Shown: positions 1 through 8,451, counted from the first letter of the stretch. The stretch is 64,000 nucleotides of DNA from Caenibius sp. WL (GCF_019803445.1 NZ_CP081844.1:3298501-3362500); one strand, 5' to 3'. Notes: generated from the sequence alone by a model not told the origin. Translations and numbers: made by a program.

Positions 1-699
1 ATCGTCAACGGGTCGAAGCAGTTCATTTCCGGCGGCGGGTCGAACGACCTCTACGTCACCATGGTCCGCACGGGTGATGACGGGGCCAGGGGTATTTCCT
101 GTCTCGCCATCGGCAAGGACATGCCCGGCGTCAGCTTCGGCGCGCAGGAACGCAAGCTCGGCTGGCATTCGCAGCCGACCGCGCAACTGATTCTGGAAGA
201 CGCGCGGGTGCCGGTGGAAAACCTGATCGGCGCGGAAGGCGAAGGCTTCAGGATCGCCATGACCGGGATCGACGGCGGGCGGCTCAATATCGGCGCCTGC
301 TCGCTCGGCGGGGCGCAGCGCGCGCTGGACGAAGCGATTGCCTACACCAAGGAGCGCAAGCAGTTCGGCAAGGCAATCGCCGATTTCCAGAACACCCAGT
401 TCAAGCTGGCCGAAATGGCGACGGAGCTGGAGGCGGCCCGCGCTCTGCTCTATCTCGCGGCGACCAAAGTCAGCGCCGAAGCGCCCGACAAGACGCGCTT
501 TGCCGCGATGGCCAAGATGTTCGCCACCGAAACCGGATCGCGCGTGGTCGATCGCGCGCTGCAGATGCACGGCGGCTACGGCTACCTGATGGATTATCCC
601 ATCGAACGGCTGTGGCGCGATCTCAGGGTTCATTCGATCCTCGAAGGGACCAACGAAGTCATGCGCCTGATCGTGGGCCGCGACCTGCTGCGCGATTGA
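1..699 (+). CDS. Acyl-CoA dehydrogenase, probably isobutyryl-CoA dehydrogenase (5' truncated)
   Basis: The reading frame is already open at base 1, so the N-terminal part lies upstream of the window; 232 codons are visible. The product is the C-terminal half of a flavin-dependent acyl-CoA dehydrogenase: the beta-domain stretch 'GSKQFISGGG', the long helical domain with 'YTKERKQFGKAI' and 'RALQMHGGYGYL', and the ending 'LEGTNEVMRLIVGRDLL', whose first Glu is at the usual catalytic base position. The following genes are valine-pathway enzymes, so oxidation of isobutyryl-CoA to methacrylyl-CoA is the most likely role. A general short-chain acyl-CoA dehydrogenase cannot be excluded. Confidence 0.93.
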   Translation: MVNGSKQFISGGGSNDLYVTMVRTGDDGARGISCLAIGKDMPGVSFGAQERKLGWHSQPTAQLILEDARVPVENLIGAEGEGFRIAMTGIDGGRLNIGACSLGGAQRALDEAIAYTKERKQFGKAIADFQNTQFKLAEMATELEAARALLYLAATKVSAEAPDKTRFAAMAKMFATETGSRVVDRALQMHGGYGYLMDYPIERLWRDLRVHSILEGTNEVMRLIVGRDLLRD

Positions 700-738
700 A
701 CGGCCCCTCCCCGCCGGACCGGAAGAAAAGACGCCCCT

Positions 739-1785
739 ATGACCGACGAAGTCCATATTCACGTCCACGGCCAGGTCGGCCATATTTCGCTCAACCGGCC
801 CAAGGCGATCCATTCGCTGACGCTGGCCATGTGCGAAGCGATGACGCAGGCGCTGCTCGCCTGGCGCGATGACGCGGCGATCCGGCTGGTGATCGTCGAC
901 CATGCCGAAGGACGCGGGTTCTGCGCGGGCGGCGATGTCACGCTGCTGCGCCGTTCGGCGCTGGAAGACGGCGGCGCGGCGGCGCGGCACTTCTTCGATG
1001 TCGAATACAAGCTCAACCACCTGATGTTCACCTATCCCAAGCCCATCGTCGCGTTCATGGACGGGATCACGATGGGCGGCGGCGTGGGCATTTCGCAGCC
1101 CGCGCAGTATCGCGTGGCGACGGAGAACACCCGTTTCGCCATGCCCGAAACCGGCATCGGCCTGATCTGCGATGTGGGCGGCGGCTGGTATCTGCCGCGC
1201 CTGCCGGGGCAGACGGGCAAGTTCCTCGGCCTCACCGGCGCGCGGCTGGACGGAGCGGAATGCCTCTGGGCGGGCCTTGCCAGCCATTACCTGCCGAGCG
1301 AGGCGCTGGCCGAAGCCAAAGCGCGGATCATCGCCGATCCCGCCGCCGTGGAAACGGTGCTGGCCGATCTGTCCGCCCAGCCCCCCGCCCCGCGCCTTGC
1401 CGCCAACCGGGACGAGATCGACCGCCTGTTCGCGCCCGATACGCTGGAAGGGATCGTGGCCGCGCTTCATGCCGATGGCGGCGAATGGGCGGGCAAGGAA
1501 GCGCAAACGCTTGCCACCAAGAGCCCGCGCACCTGCAAGCTGGTGCTGCGCCAGCTTGCCCTCGGCGGTGCGGCGGCAACGTTCGCCGAAAACATGGCGA
1601 TGGAATACCGCGCGGCTGGGCGAGCGGTGCTGCTGCCCGATTTCGCCGAAGGCGTCCGTGCGCTGCTGGTCGACAAGACCAACGATCCCCACTGGCAACC
1701 CGCCACCCCCGAGGAAGTGAGCGAAGCGATGGTCGATGCCATCTTCGCCCTGCTCCCCGCCGGAGAAGAATGGAAACCCCTATGA
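739..1785 (+). CDS. 3-hydroxyisobutyryl-CoA hydrolase (crotonase fold)
   Basis: A 348-residue crotonase-superfamily protein. The length, the oxyanion-hole stretch 'FCAGGDV', '[13 protein letters not shown]' and the '[20 protein letters not shown]' signature (near residues 137-156) fit 3-hydroxyisobutyryl-CoA hydrolases, which are longer than ordinary enoyl-CoA hydratases and carry a C-terminal helical extension. It would release free 3-hydroxyisobutyrate from its CoA ester, the step before MmsB. It lies 39 nt after the acyl-CoA dehydrogenase, and its stop overlaps the start of the next gene (ATGA), which indicates an operon with coupled translation. Confidence 0.9.
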   Translation: MTDEVHIHVHGQVGHISLNRPKAIHSLTLAMCEAMTQALLAWRDDAAIRLVIVDHAEGRGFCAGGDVTLLRRSALEDGGAAARHFFDVEYKLNHLMFTYPKPIVAFMDGITMGGGVGISQPAQYRVATENTRFAMPETGIGLICDVGGGWYLPRLPGQTGKFLGLTGARLDGAECLWAGLASHYLPSEALAEAKARIIADPAAVETVLADLSAQPPAPRLAANRDEIDRLFAPDTLEGIVAALHADGGEWAGKEAQTLATKSPRTCKLVLRQLALGGAAATFAENMAMEYRAAGRAVLLPDFAEGVRALLVDKTNDPHWQPATPEEVSEAMVDAIFALLPAGEEWKPL

Positions 1786-2564
1786 GCTACGAAACCCTTC
1801 TGGTCGAAACGCGCGGCGCGGTGACGCTGATCACGCTCAACCGCCCGCAGGCGCTGAACGCGCTCAACTCGCAGGTTCTCTCCGAACTGACCGAAGCGTT
1901 CGCCGCATTCGAAGCCGATCCGGCGCAGCGCTGCGCCGTGCTCACCGGCTCCGGCGAGAAGGCTTTCGCCGCTGGCGCCGACATCAAGGAAATGGCCGAC
2001 AAACCCGCCGCCGATTTCTTCCTGGAGGATTTCTTCGCCGGGTGGACGGCGGACCTGGTCAAGAAAGTGCGCAAGCCGTGGATCGCGGCGGTCAACGGCT
2101 TCGCCCTCGGCGGCGGGTGCGAACTTGCGATGATGGCCGATTTCATCATCGCGGCGGACACCGCCAAATTCGGCCAGCCGGAAATCAAGCTCGGCGTCGC
2201 CCCCGGCATGGGCGGATCGCAGCGGCTGACCCGCGCGGTGGGCAAGTCCAAGGCAATGGAAATGTGCCTTACCGGGCGGATGATGGGTGCGGAAGAAGCC
2301 GAGCGTGCGGGCCTCGTCGCCCGCGTGGTGCCGCTCGCTGACCTGCTTGACGATGCGCTCAAGACTGCCGAGACCATTGCCGCGATGCCCCCGCTGGCCG
2401 CCATGGTGAACAAGGAAATGGTCAACGCCGCGTTCGAAACCACGCTGGATCAGGGCCTGCTGCACGAACGGCGGCTGTTCCAGATTCTCACCGCCACCGA
2501 AGACAAGGCCGAAGGGATGAACGCCTTCGTCGAAAAGCGCGCCGCGCAGTGGAAGGGGCGCTGA
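1782..2564 (+). CDS. Enoyl-CoA hydratase (methacrylyl-CoA hydration in valine breakdown)
   Basis: A 260-residue classical crotonase. '[11 protein letters not shown]' (about residues 59-69) and '[17 protein letters not shown]' (about 104-120) are the two oxyanion-hole segments. The Glu pair typical of hydratases is visible in '[11 protein letters not shown]' and '[19 protein letters not shown]'. The ATG at 1782 overlaps the previous stop; the open frame extends further upstream, but only as a shadow of the hydrolase gene. Between an acyl-CoA dehydrogenase, a 3-hydroxyisobutyryl-CoA hydrolase and MmsB, hydration of methacrylyl-CoA is the inferred role. Enzymes of this type usually accept other short enoyl-CoAs. 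Confidence 0.92.
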   Translation: MSYETLLVETRGAVTLITLNRPQALNALNSQVLSELTEAFAAFEADPAQRCAVLTGSGEKAFAAGADIKEMADKPAADFFLEDFFAGWTADLVKKVRKPWIAAVNGFALGGGCELAMMADFIIAADTAKFGQPEIKLGVAPGMGGSQRLTRAVGKSKAMEMCLTGRMMGAEEAERAGLVARVVPLADLLDDALKTAETIAAMPPLAAMVNKEMVNAAFETTLDQGLLHERRLFQILTATEDKAEGMNAFVEKRAAQWKGR

Positions 2565-2603
2565 GCTCCACCCCCGCGAACGCGATACCCAGGAGATGAT
2601 GCA

Positions 2604-3473
2604 ATGAAGATCGCCTTTATCGGCCTCGGCAACATGGGCGGCGGCATGGCTGCCAATCTGGTCAAGGCCGGCCATGATGTGAACGCTTTCGATCTCAGCC
2701 CCGATGCGCTGGCGCGGGCCCAGGACAATGGCTGCGCGCCGTTCACTTCGGTGCGCGAAGCCGTGGCGGGCGTGGACGCGGTCGTTTCGATGCTGCCCAA
2801 CGGGGCTATCGTCGAAAGCGTCTATACCGCCGACGTGCTCGGCCAGGCGCCCGCCAGCGCGCTGCTGCTCGACTGTTCGACCATCGATGTCGCCACCGCG
2901 CGCAAAGTGGAAGATGCAGCGGCGGCGGCCGGGTACGCCATGGTCGATGCCCCGGTTTCGGGCGGGATCGCGGCGGCCAACGGCGGAACGCTGACTTTCA
3001 TGGTCGGCGGCAGCGACGCGGCGTTCGCCCGCGCGGAACCGATCCTTTCGGCCATGGGCAAAGCCGTGATCCACGCGGGCGACGCGGGCGCGGGGCAAGC
3101 CGCCAAGATCTGCAACAACATGATCCTCGGCGCGACGATGGTCGCCACCTGCGAGGCGTTCAAGCTGGCCGAACGGCTGGGGCTCGATCTCCAGACGTTC
3201 TACGACATTTCCTCCAAGGCTTCGGGCCAATCGTGGTCGATGACGAGCTACTGCCCCGTCCCCGGCGTCGGCCCGCAGAGCCCGGCGGACAACCAGTACC
3301 AGGGCGGTTTCGCCACCGCGCTGATGCTCAAGGATCTCAAGCTGGCGATGGAAGCGGCGCAGACCGCCGGCAGCGACACCCCGATGGGCCGGCGCGCGCG
3401 CGAACTCTACGAAGCGTTCGACGCGGCGGGCAACGGCGGGCTGGACTTCTCCGCGATCATCAAGACGCTGTAA
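2604..3473 (+). CDS. mmsB: 3-hydroxyisobutyrate dehydrogenase
   Basis: A 289-residue NAD-dependent beta-hydroxyacid dehydrogenase. The N-terminal Rossmann motif 'GLGNMGGGMAANLVKAGHDV' (residues 7-26), the substrate-binding 'DAPVSGGIAAANGGTLTFMVGG' region around residue 115, and the catalytic-Lys helix 'GAGQAAKICNNMILG' (near 155-170) are all present. It oxidises 3-hydroxyisobutyrate to methylmalonate semialdehyde. It is the last gene of the operon: a ribosome site AGGAGATG precedes the ATG and a strong terminator follows within 25 nt. The methylmalonate-semialdehyde dehydrogenase gene mmsA is not in the window and may lie upstream. Confidence 0.95.
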   Translation: MKIAFIGLGNMGGGMAANLVKAGHDVNAFDLSPDALARAQDNGCAPFTSVREAVAGVDAVVSMLPNGAIVESVYTADVLGQAPASALLLDCSTIDVATARKVEDAAAAAGYAMVDAPVSGGIAAANGGTLTFMVGGSDAAFARAEPILSAMGKAVIHAGDAGAGQAAKICNNMILGATMVATCEAFKLAERLGLDLQTFYDISSKASGQSWSMTSYCPVPGVGPQSPADNQYQGGFATALMLKDLKLAMEAAQTAGSDTPMGRRARELYEAFDAAGNGGLDFSAIIKTL

Positions 3474-3493
3474 GCGGGGCTACGGAAACGATT

Positions 3494-3526
3494 GGGCCGG
3501 GGCAAGATGCGTTGCCCCGGCCCTTT
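3494..3526 (+). terminator. Intrinsic terminator of the valine operon
   Basis: A perfect 12-bp stem (GGGCCGGGGCAA at 3494-3505 with TTGCCCCGGCCC at 3512-3523), a 6-nt loop and a following TTT, 20 nt after the mmsB stop. The short T run is usual in very GC-rich genomes. Confidence 0.75.
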
Positions 3527-3597
3527 CCGTTTGTCCGCCCCCGGTTCCCGCTCAGCCCCCCTCCCCTCGGCGCATCCGTCCATCCCCCCATCGCTCA

Positions 3598-3698
3598 TCC
3601 TGAGCCTGTCGAAGGATGCGCACAAACGGCAGCCCTACCTTCCAACCCGGTCCCCGCCACACCCTGACACGCGTCCTTCGACAGGCTCAGGACGAGCG
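3598..3698. repeat. Inverted pair of the 'CCTGAGCCTGTCGAAGGA' dispersed repeat, copy 1
   Basis: The element CCTGAGCCTGTCGAAGGA starts at 3599, and its reverse complement TCCTTCGACAGGCTCAGGA lies at about 3674-3692. The same inverted pair occurs again at 4507-4611 and, in decayed form, at 17081-17185. I recognise this word as a dispersed intergenic element common in sphingomonads and some other proteobacteria. The intervening 55 nt has no gene. Confidence 0.8.
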
Positions 3699-3774
3699 GG
3701 GGTGGGTTTGTCCCTCTGATTCACCCACCCCGCAGGTTGACGCAGAATGGCCCGAAAGTGCGGCCCCTGCACCG

Positions 3775-4289
3775 TCACCACCACACACTCCGATCATGCC
3801 CGCGCAAAGCCCGGTCATACTGCGAGAGCAGCCGCAACAGCGCGGTATCGCTGGGCTGGCGGCTGACCGCAGCAAAGCGCCCGCGATACATTCGCACCAG
3901 CACCGGCCGGCAAAAGCGAGCGCGGGCAGATCATCGGGTGTGACTTTCCGCGCCGGTATCCTGATACCGGCCCGCCCGGCCAGCGCGGCATCCCACGCGG
4001 CGGCGAACCCTGCCGCATCGGCCCGGCGGCGCAGGCGATAGGCGCTCTCGCGCGAACGCCCCACCCGCGCGGCGGCTTCGGAGACGGAGCCGGTCTGCGC
4101 CAGCCAGCCGATAAACTGCCCCTGCCGCACAGCATCCCACCCATCGCGCCGGGCGCGCACCGGGACGGGCACGAATGCGGGCAGGCGGCGGTAGGACGGC
4201 CACAAGGGACGGGCCGATGATTTACGGGAGCGGGCTTTTCGGGCGGTTGCCTGCCGGGGACGGACGGACGGATTTCTGCGCTGGATCAT
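3775..4289 (-). pseudogene. Frameshifted helix-turn-helix protein of unknown role
   Basis: From the ATG at 4287-4289 the minus strand encodes a basic N-terminus, then a helix-turn-helix region 'FIGWLAQTGSVSEAAARVGRSRESAYRLRRR' (given here in parts: 'TGSVSEAAARVGRS' is the core) and 'FAAAWDAAL'. After 'DDLPALAFAG' near 3910 this frame degenerates into Cys- and Gly-rich nonsense. The neighbouring frame continues sensibly as 'VLVRMYRGRFAAVSRQPSD' and 'TALLRLLSQYDRALRGHD', stopping at TGA 3775-3777. One missing C in the run around 3903-3910 would restore a protein of about 170 residues. The layout matches small sphingomonad HTH proteins I have seen, with no known function. Either a true frameshift or a sequence error; I cannot tell which. 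Confidence 0.65.
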
Positions 4290-4368
4290 CCGGCAGGTTA
4301 GGGCAGATTTCGGGCGTGTAGGAAAGTGTTTTGCCGGGGGATACTGTCGGTCCCATTATCCCCAAACC

Positions 4369-4440
4369 TCGTCATTCCCGCGCAGGCGGGAATCCAGCCG
4401 CAACCGTAGAACTGGATTCCCGCCTGCGCGGGAATGACGA
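4369..4440. repeat. Perfect long inverted repeat 'GTCATTCCCGC...' (family B), copy 1
   Basis: Arms at 4369-4397 and 4412-4440 are perfect 29-bp reverse complements around a 14-nt loop. The core is GTCATTCCCGCGCAGGCGGG followed by AATCCAG. A second copy of the family, with GCGAAGGC replacing GCGCAGGC in both arms, lies at 16840-16907. The compensated change in both arms shows that the palindrome itself is maintained. It is followed 70 nt later by a pair of the other repeat family. Confidence 0.9.
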
Positions 4441-4506
4441 AGGGAGTGTCAGGTCAGCCTGCATGGCAAGCTGACCGGAAAGCCAATGCCCCCAAGTCCC
4501 CCATCC

Positions 4507-4611
4507 GTTCGTCCTGAGCCTGTCGAAGGACGCGCCCCACGGTAGCGGCTATGCCACCAGCGCATGGGGCCAATGGCGGCGCGTGGCCTTCGACAGGCTC
4601 AGGACGAACGG
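4507..4611. repeat. Inverted pair of the 'CCTGAGCCTGTCGAAGGA' repeat, copy 2
   Basis: CGTTCGTCCTGAGCCTGTCG begins at 4507 and continues AAGGACGCG; the reverse complement CCTTCGACAGGCTCAGGACG lies at about 4587-4606. The arms are separated by about 55 nt, as in copy 1. Together with 4369-4440 this fills the 490-nt gap between the frameshifted gene and the next CDS; I see no gene in that gap. Confidence 0.8.
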
Positions 4612-4779
4612 GGTGGGGTCTTCGCCCTTCCCCCGCCACCCGCACGGCACTGCCCCGTCGGCCCGCGGCCTTTCGCCGGAAGCCGTGCCCGGACACCTGA
4701 AAAGCCACCCCCTAAAAAGATGAAAAGCCTGCCGCTTTTCGCGATATAGGAAAGACGAGAAGCCGACGATGGAGGGGGT

Positions 4780-6456
4780 ATGGCTGATGCGACCGGTGCC
4801 GGTGAGGCCGGGATACATCCACGGCCGTTTGTGCGGGATTTCCGGCAGATTCTGCTGTGGCCGATCCAGCTCCTGCCCCCGGCCGAAGGGGCGCAGTCGC
4901 GGCAGCAGCATGGCGAACGGCTGGCCCGGCTCGGCGGCCCATGGGAGGAGATCGCGGACGAATTCACCGAAGACGTGCGCGATTTTCAGGAACGGCACTA
5001 TGCCGAATTCGTCACTTTCATGCCCGATGTGCAACGCTTCCTCTATGGCGAGGCCGCCGGCGCCGCGTATGGCGCATCGCCGATCCGGGTCTTTCGCCGG
5101 CGCGATGTCGCCACCGCCCGCGCACAGTTCCGCCCGGGCGAAACGCCGGTGGAATTCACCGTGGCGCGCGTCGAACTCTATTTCTTCTACGATATCGATC
5201 TCGCCATCATGGCGGTGGAGCTGCTCTGCCACGATCTGAGCCTGGCGCAGGCGCAGGACGCGCTGTTCCGGCTCGGCCGTGCCTATCCGACGACATGGGC
5301 CCCCGATGGCGGAGGGACGAACTGCTGCGCGCGGATCAGCCTGCACGATGCCGACGGCGCCGAACTCGCCGCATCCGATTACGAGCACAAGGCGCGCTAT
5401 CTGGCGCAGGTCTGCCGGCACCGCACGCCGCGCATCGCCGCGCACTGGCAATACCTGATGCATCCGCTGACACCGGATGAAGGGCCCGAATCCGCAGGGC
5501 AGGAGGGGGCGGACGGCGGCATCCGTTTCCGCCCGCTCGAACATCAGCGCATCCCCGTCCTCGGCTGTCTGGCGGTGGCCGATCCGGCGGCGATCGCGCG
5601 GGAGGACTGGATACGGCTCGGCCTGCTGGCCCCGCCGGGGGATGCGGGCGTCACGCCTTTCGCGCCCGCGTTCCTCGCCGATTTCGAAAGCCGCCATTGC
5701 TATGACCGCTTCTGGGATGCGGATGGGCGGCACGACCAGATCGTGACCCGGATGCTTTGTTCGGGGCAGGCTTTCGTCATGGTCGGCGATGCGGGCGATC
5801 CACGCTATACCGATGTGTTGACCGGGATCACCTGCCAGTTCCGCCATCAGTATTTCCTGCTCGGCCTGATCGCCCATTTCCACCGTGCCGCGCTGTTGAT
5901 TTTCCGCGACCGGCTGGTGACGGCGATCAGCGGCCTTGCCGACTATGCGCCCGAAACGGTCAAACGCTTCAAACGCGCGGTGCGGCTGACGCACGAGAAT
6001 TTCCTGCGCTTCGCCCATCGCTACTGGTTTCAGGAACTGTCCAACCAGGCCCCGGCGCGCGATCTGTTCGCCATGTGGACGGGCCATCTGGGATCGAACC
6101 AGTTGTTTGCCGAAGTCCGCCAGGAAGTGCTCGACATGATCGATTATCTCGACAGCGATTCGCTGCGGCGGCAGGCGAACACCGTGGTCCGGCTGACTGT
6201 GGTCACGTTTTTCGGGCTGATCATGTCGCTGACGGTGGGTTTCCTCGGCGCGGAGCTGATCAATATCGACAACCGGCCCGCGCACGAAAAAGCCATGCAT
6301 TTTCTCATCGTGATCGTGCCGATGGCGGCGTTCATCTTCTACACCGCGAAGAAATCGCACCGGCTGGCCGAATTCGTCGACGCGATTTCGGATGAACGGC
6401 AATCCATCGGCTACAAGCTGCAGGCGTTTGTCCGCATCTGGAAGCGCAAGCGATAG
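4780..6456 (+). CDS. CorA-like membrane protein of unknown function
   Basis: A 558-residue protein without a signal peptide. A long soluble N-terminal part (about residues 1-460) precedes two membrane segments, 'LTVVTFFGLIMSLTVGFLGAEL' in outline at about 470-490 and 'FLIVIVPMAAFIFYTA' at about 507-522, followed by a basic tail. A large cytosolic domain with a helical stalk ('ETVKRFKRAVRLTHENFLRFAHRYW') and two C-terminal helices is the CorA architecture, but the GMN selectivity motif is absent: the loop reads 'GAELINIDNRPAHEKAM'. Strong ribosome site GGAGGGGGT before the ATG. It could be a divergent divalent-cation or anion channel; function is not assignable from sequence alone. Confidence 0.8.
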   Translation: MADATGAGEAGIHPRPFVRDFRQILLWPIQLLPPAEGAQSRQQHGERLARLGGPWEEIADEFTEDVRDFQERHYAEFVTFMPDVQRFLYGEAAGAAYGASPIRVFRRRDVATARAQFRPGETPVEFTVARVELYFFYDIDLAIMAVELLCHDLSLAQAQDALFRLGRAYPTTWAPDGGGTNCCARISLHDADGAELAASDYEHKARYLAQVCRHRTPRIAAHWQYLMHPLTPDEGPESAGQEGADGGIRFRPLEHQRIPVLGCLAVADPAAIAREDWIRLGLLAPPGDAGVTPFAPAFLADFESRHCYDRFWDADGRHDQIVTRMLCSGQAFVMVGDAGDPRYTDVLTGITCQFRHQYFLLGLIAHFHRAALLIFRDRLVTAISGLADYAPETVKRFKRAVRLTHENFLRFAHRYWFQELSNQAPARDLFAMWTGHLGSNQLFAEVRQEVLDMIDYLDSDSLRRQANTVVRLTVVTFFGLIMSLTVGFLGAELINIDNRPAHEKAMHFLIVIVPMAAFIFYTAKKSHRLAEFVDAISDERQSIGYKLQAFVRIWKRKR

Positions 6457-6463
6457 GCGGCGG

Positions 6464-6784
6464 CTAGCGCCTGTGCGGATGGGCGCGCCGCCACCGCAGC
6501 CCGATCATCAGCACCATCGGCCAGAAGATCGTGTTGAGGATATCGAACGCGCTGTCGGGCATCCGCCACGATCCGTGCGCGAGCCGGTCGGCCCCTTCCT
6601 TGGCCAGGGCCGCCGCGAGAACGCACAGGAACGGCGTCCACGTGGCGAGCGAACGCCGGGTCACGATGCGGGCGAGAAACAGGACGATCATCCCGCCATG
6701 GACATGCAGCAGGCTGTCGGACGCCCCGGTGCTGAGGCTCAGATTGCCGCTCAGCGGGCGGTAGAACTCTATCAGGCTTTCCAT
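6464..6784 (-). CDS. Small integral membrane protein of unknown function
   Basis: A 106-residue protein with hydrophobic stretches around 'VHGGMIVLFLARIV', 'TPFLCVLAAALA' and 'TIFWPMVLMIGL' (three predicted spans). The acidic/His positions 'KEGADRLAHGS' sit between spans 2 and 3. A good ribosome site (GAGGAAGCCC) precedes the ATG at 6782-6784. It converges on the CorA-like gene with only 7 nt between stops. I do not recognise a named family. Confidence 0.7.
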   Translation of the reverse strand: MESLIEFYRPLSGNLSLSTGASDSLLHVHGGMIVLFLARIVTRRSLATWTPFLCVLAAALAKEGADRLAHGSWRMPDSAFDILNTIFWPMVLMIGLRWRRAHPHRR

Positions 6785-6828
6785 CGGGCTTCCTCATCAC
6801 CGGGCAAATGAACCTGCCGTTACCAATT

Positions 6829-6877
6829 CGCCGGGCATGGCCGCAACCGGGCGCGGAACGCGCCGCGATGCCCGGCG
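6829..6877. other. Strong hairpin behind the old-yellow-enzyme gene
   Basis: CGCCGGGCAT (6829-6838) pairs with ATGCCCGGCG (6868-6877), and an inner stem GGCGCG/CGCGCC sits in the loop. It lies 77 nt past the stop of the minus-strand oxidoreductase at 6954 and ahead of the 6464-6784 gene. There is no T tract, so it may stabilise a 3' end rather than terminate transcription. Confidence 0.4.
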
Positions 6878-6953
6878 CATCGGAACAACCGATTTTGCAC
6901 GGGCGCGCGCTCTCCGGGGAACGATGCAAGGTCTGTCTTAGGATGCCCCCGCC

Positions 6954-8060
6954 TCACTCTGCCACGAACAGATTGGGGAACTGCCGGGGCTGACAGCGGA
7001 GGAACTGGTCGGCGGCTTTCACGCGCGCGCCCAGATGCGCCGCGGCGTGCCAGGGCCAGCGCGGATCGTAGAGGATCGTGCGGGCAAGGCAGACCATATC
7101 CGCATCGCCGGTGCCGACGATCGCTTCGGCCTGATCGAAATCGGTGATGAGCCCCACGGCCGACACCGGCATGCCCACGGCCTGCCTCACCGCGCGGGCC
7201 AGCGGCACCTGATAGCCGGGGCCCACGGGAATCTGCTGCCGGGCGTGGAGCCCGCCGCTCGATACGTCGATCGCAGCGCAGCCGCGCGCTTCGAGCGCGC
7301 GGGCATAAGCGGCGGTCTGTTCCACGTCCCAGCCGCCTTCCATCCAGTCGGTGCCCGACACGCGCAGCATCACCGGCTTTTCCGCCGGGAACGCGCCGCG
7401 CACCGCATCGAACACTTCCAGCGGGAAACGCATGCGGTTTTCGAGGCTGCCGCCGTAATCGTCCTCCCGCCGGTTGGAGAGCGGGGAAAGGAACTGGTGC
7501 AGCAGATAGCCATGGGCGGAATGGACCTGCACCGCATCGTAGCCGAGCCGCGCGGCGCGGCGGGCCGCCTCGCCGAAGGCGTCGCGGATACGCGCCATGC
7601 CGCCGCGATCGAGCGCCACGGGCGGATGGTCGGTTTCGGCAAAGGGAATCGCGCTGGGCGCGACGGTCTGCCAGCCCAGGGCATGATCGGGCGGCAATTG
7701 CGCGCCGCCATCCCACGGCTTGGCGCAGGATGCCTTGCGCCCGGCATGGGCAAGCTGGATCGCCACCGGGATATCGCTGTAGCGCCGCACCGCATCCAGC
7801 ACGCGCGCCATCGCCGCTTCGGTCGCGTCGTCCCACAATCCGACATCGCCATAGGAAATCCGCCCTTCGGGCAGCACGGCGGAGGCTTCGACCACCAGCA
7901 TCCCCGCCCCCGACAACGCCAGATTGCCGAGATGGATCGTGTGCCAGTCGGTCATCCGCCCCTGTTCGGCGGTGTACTGGCACATCGGCGCGACCACGAT
8001 ACGGTTGCGCAATGGCAGCGATCCGATCCGGATCGGATCGAACAGACTGGCCCTGATCAT
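6954..8060 (-). CDS. NADH:flavin oxidoreductase, old yellow enzyme family (YqjM type)
   Basis: A 368-residue FMN-dependent ene-reductase. 'LRNRIVVAPMCQYTAEQG' (about residues 16-33) has the Cys and Tyr that tune flavin and substrate in thermophilic-like OYEs such as YqjM. 'VQVHSAHGYLLHQFLSP' near residue 170 supplies the substrate-binding His pair, and 'SNRREDDYGGSLENRMRF' is the family signature. It reduces activated C=C bonds using NAD(P)H; the natural substrate is unknown. The start at 8060 is chosen for the upstream GGAGTCAGGA; a second ATG at 8072 is in frame, and the frame stays open far upstream without other evidence of coding. The leader contains an intrinsic terminator. Confidence 0.9.
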   Translation of the reverse strand: MIRASLFDPIRIGSLPLRNRIVVAPMCQYTAEQGRMTDWHTIHLGNLALSGAGMLVVEASAVLPEGRISYGDVGLWDDATEAAMARVLDAVRRYSDIPVAIQLAHAGRKASCAKPWDGGAQLPPDHALGWQTVAPSAIPFAETDHPPVALDRGGMARIRDAFGEAARRAARLGYDAVQVHSAHGYLLHQFLSPLSNRREDDYGGSLENRMRFPLEVFDAVRGAFPAEKPVMLRVSGTDWMEGGWDVEQTAAYARALEARGCAAIDVSSGGLHARQQIPVGPGYQVPLARAVRQAVGMPVSAVGLITDFDQAEAIVGTGDADMVCLARTILYDPRWPWHAAAHLGARVKAADQFLRCQPRQFPNLFVAE

Positions 8061-8230
8061 TCCTGACTCCATGCTGGCCCAAAGGGGCCCCTGCTGTGCA
8101 CGGCGGGAGGGGCGCTTGTCCATGCCGGTCGTGCGCAAAAGCGAGGGGCGAGGGGCGCGGCGATGGAATCGTTTGCCAATACTCCACCCGTTCAGCCCGA
8201 GCGGGAATTGTGCCGGGGCCGTTCGTATTT

Positions 8231-8279
8231 GCAAAGAAAGAGCCCGGACCAGCGCCCCGAAAAGGGCGCCGATCCGGGC
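8231..8279 (-). terminator. Intrinsic terminator in the leader of the oxidoreductase gene (attenuator or sRNA end)
   Basis: On the minus strand GCCCGGA (8273-8279) pairs with TCCGGGC (8242-8248) and an inner GCGCCC pairs with GGGCGC, followed by TCTTTCTTT. The hairpin is canonical but lies 170 nt before the OYE start codon, not after a gene. No minus-strand gene lies immediately upstream, so the RNA ending here is either a leader or a small RNA. The remainder of the 8061-8705 gap holds no gene I can support. Confidence 0.65.
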
Positions 8280-8439
8280 AAGGCATGGACAACGCCAGCG
8301 GGGAGAGGTCGTGGCATCGGTCCGTCCACCCGAAACGCAGCAGGTAAGCATCCGGGTGAGAAGAGAACGGGCGCTTCCGGGCAAACCATGGAAAAGTACC
8401 GGAAACGTCCGCAACCCTGTCTGCAAGGCTTGTGCCATT

Positions 8440-8451
8440 ATTGATATCAAT
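8440..8451. promoter_or_regulatory. Perfect palindrome ATTGATATCAAT, candidate operator
   Basis: A 12-bp perfect palindrome in an AT-rich patch (8435-8470) within otherwise GC-rich DNA, about 160 nt upstream (on the minus strand) of the leader terminator. It could be a regulator site for a minus-strand promoter feeding the oxidoreductase. No -35/-10 pair can be assigned with confidence. Confidence 0.3.

Noticed and set aside
1467-3230. A 587-codon minus-strand frame across the valine operon
   Set aside because: Shadow of three clearly identified enzymes.
3598-4611. Spaced repeats considered as a CRISPR array
   Set aside because: Copies are inverted rather than direct, spacing is irregular, and no cas genes are present.
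4549-6402. A 617-codon minus-strand frame opposite the CorA-like gene
   Set aside because: Composition is typical of antisense, and the plus-strand gene has a strong ribosome site and real membrane segments.
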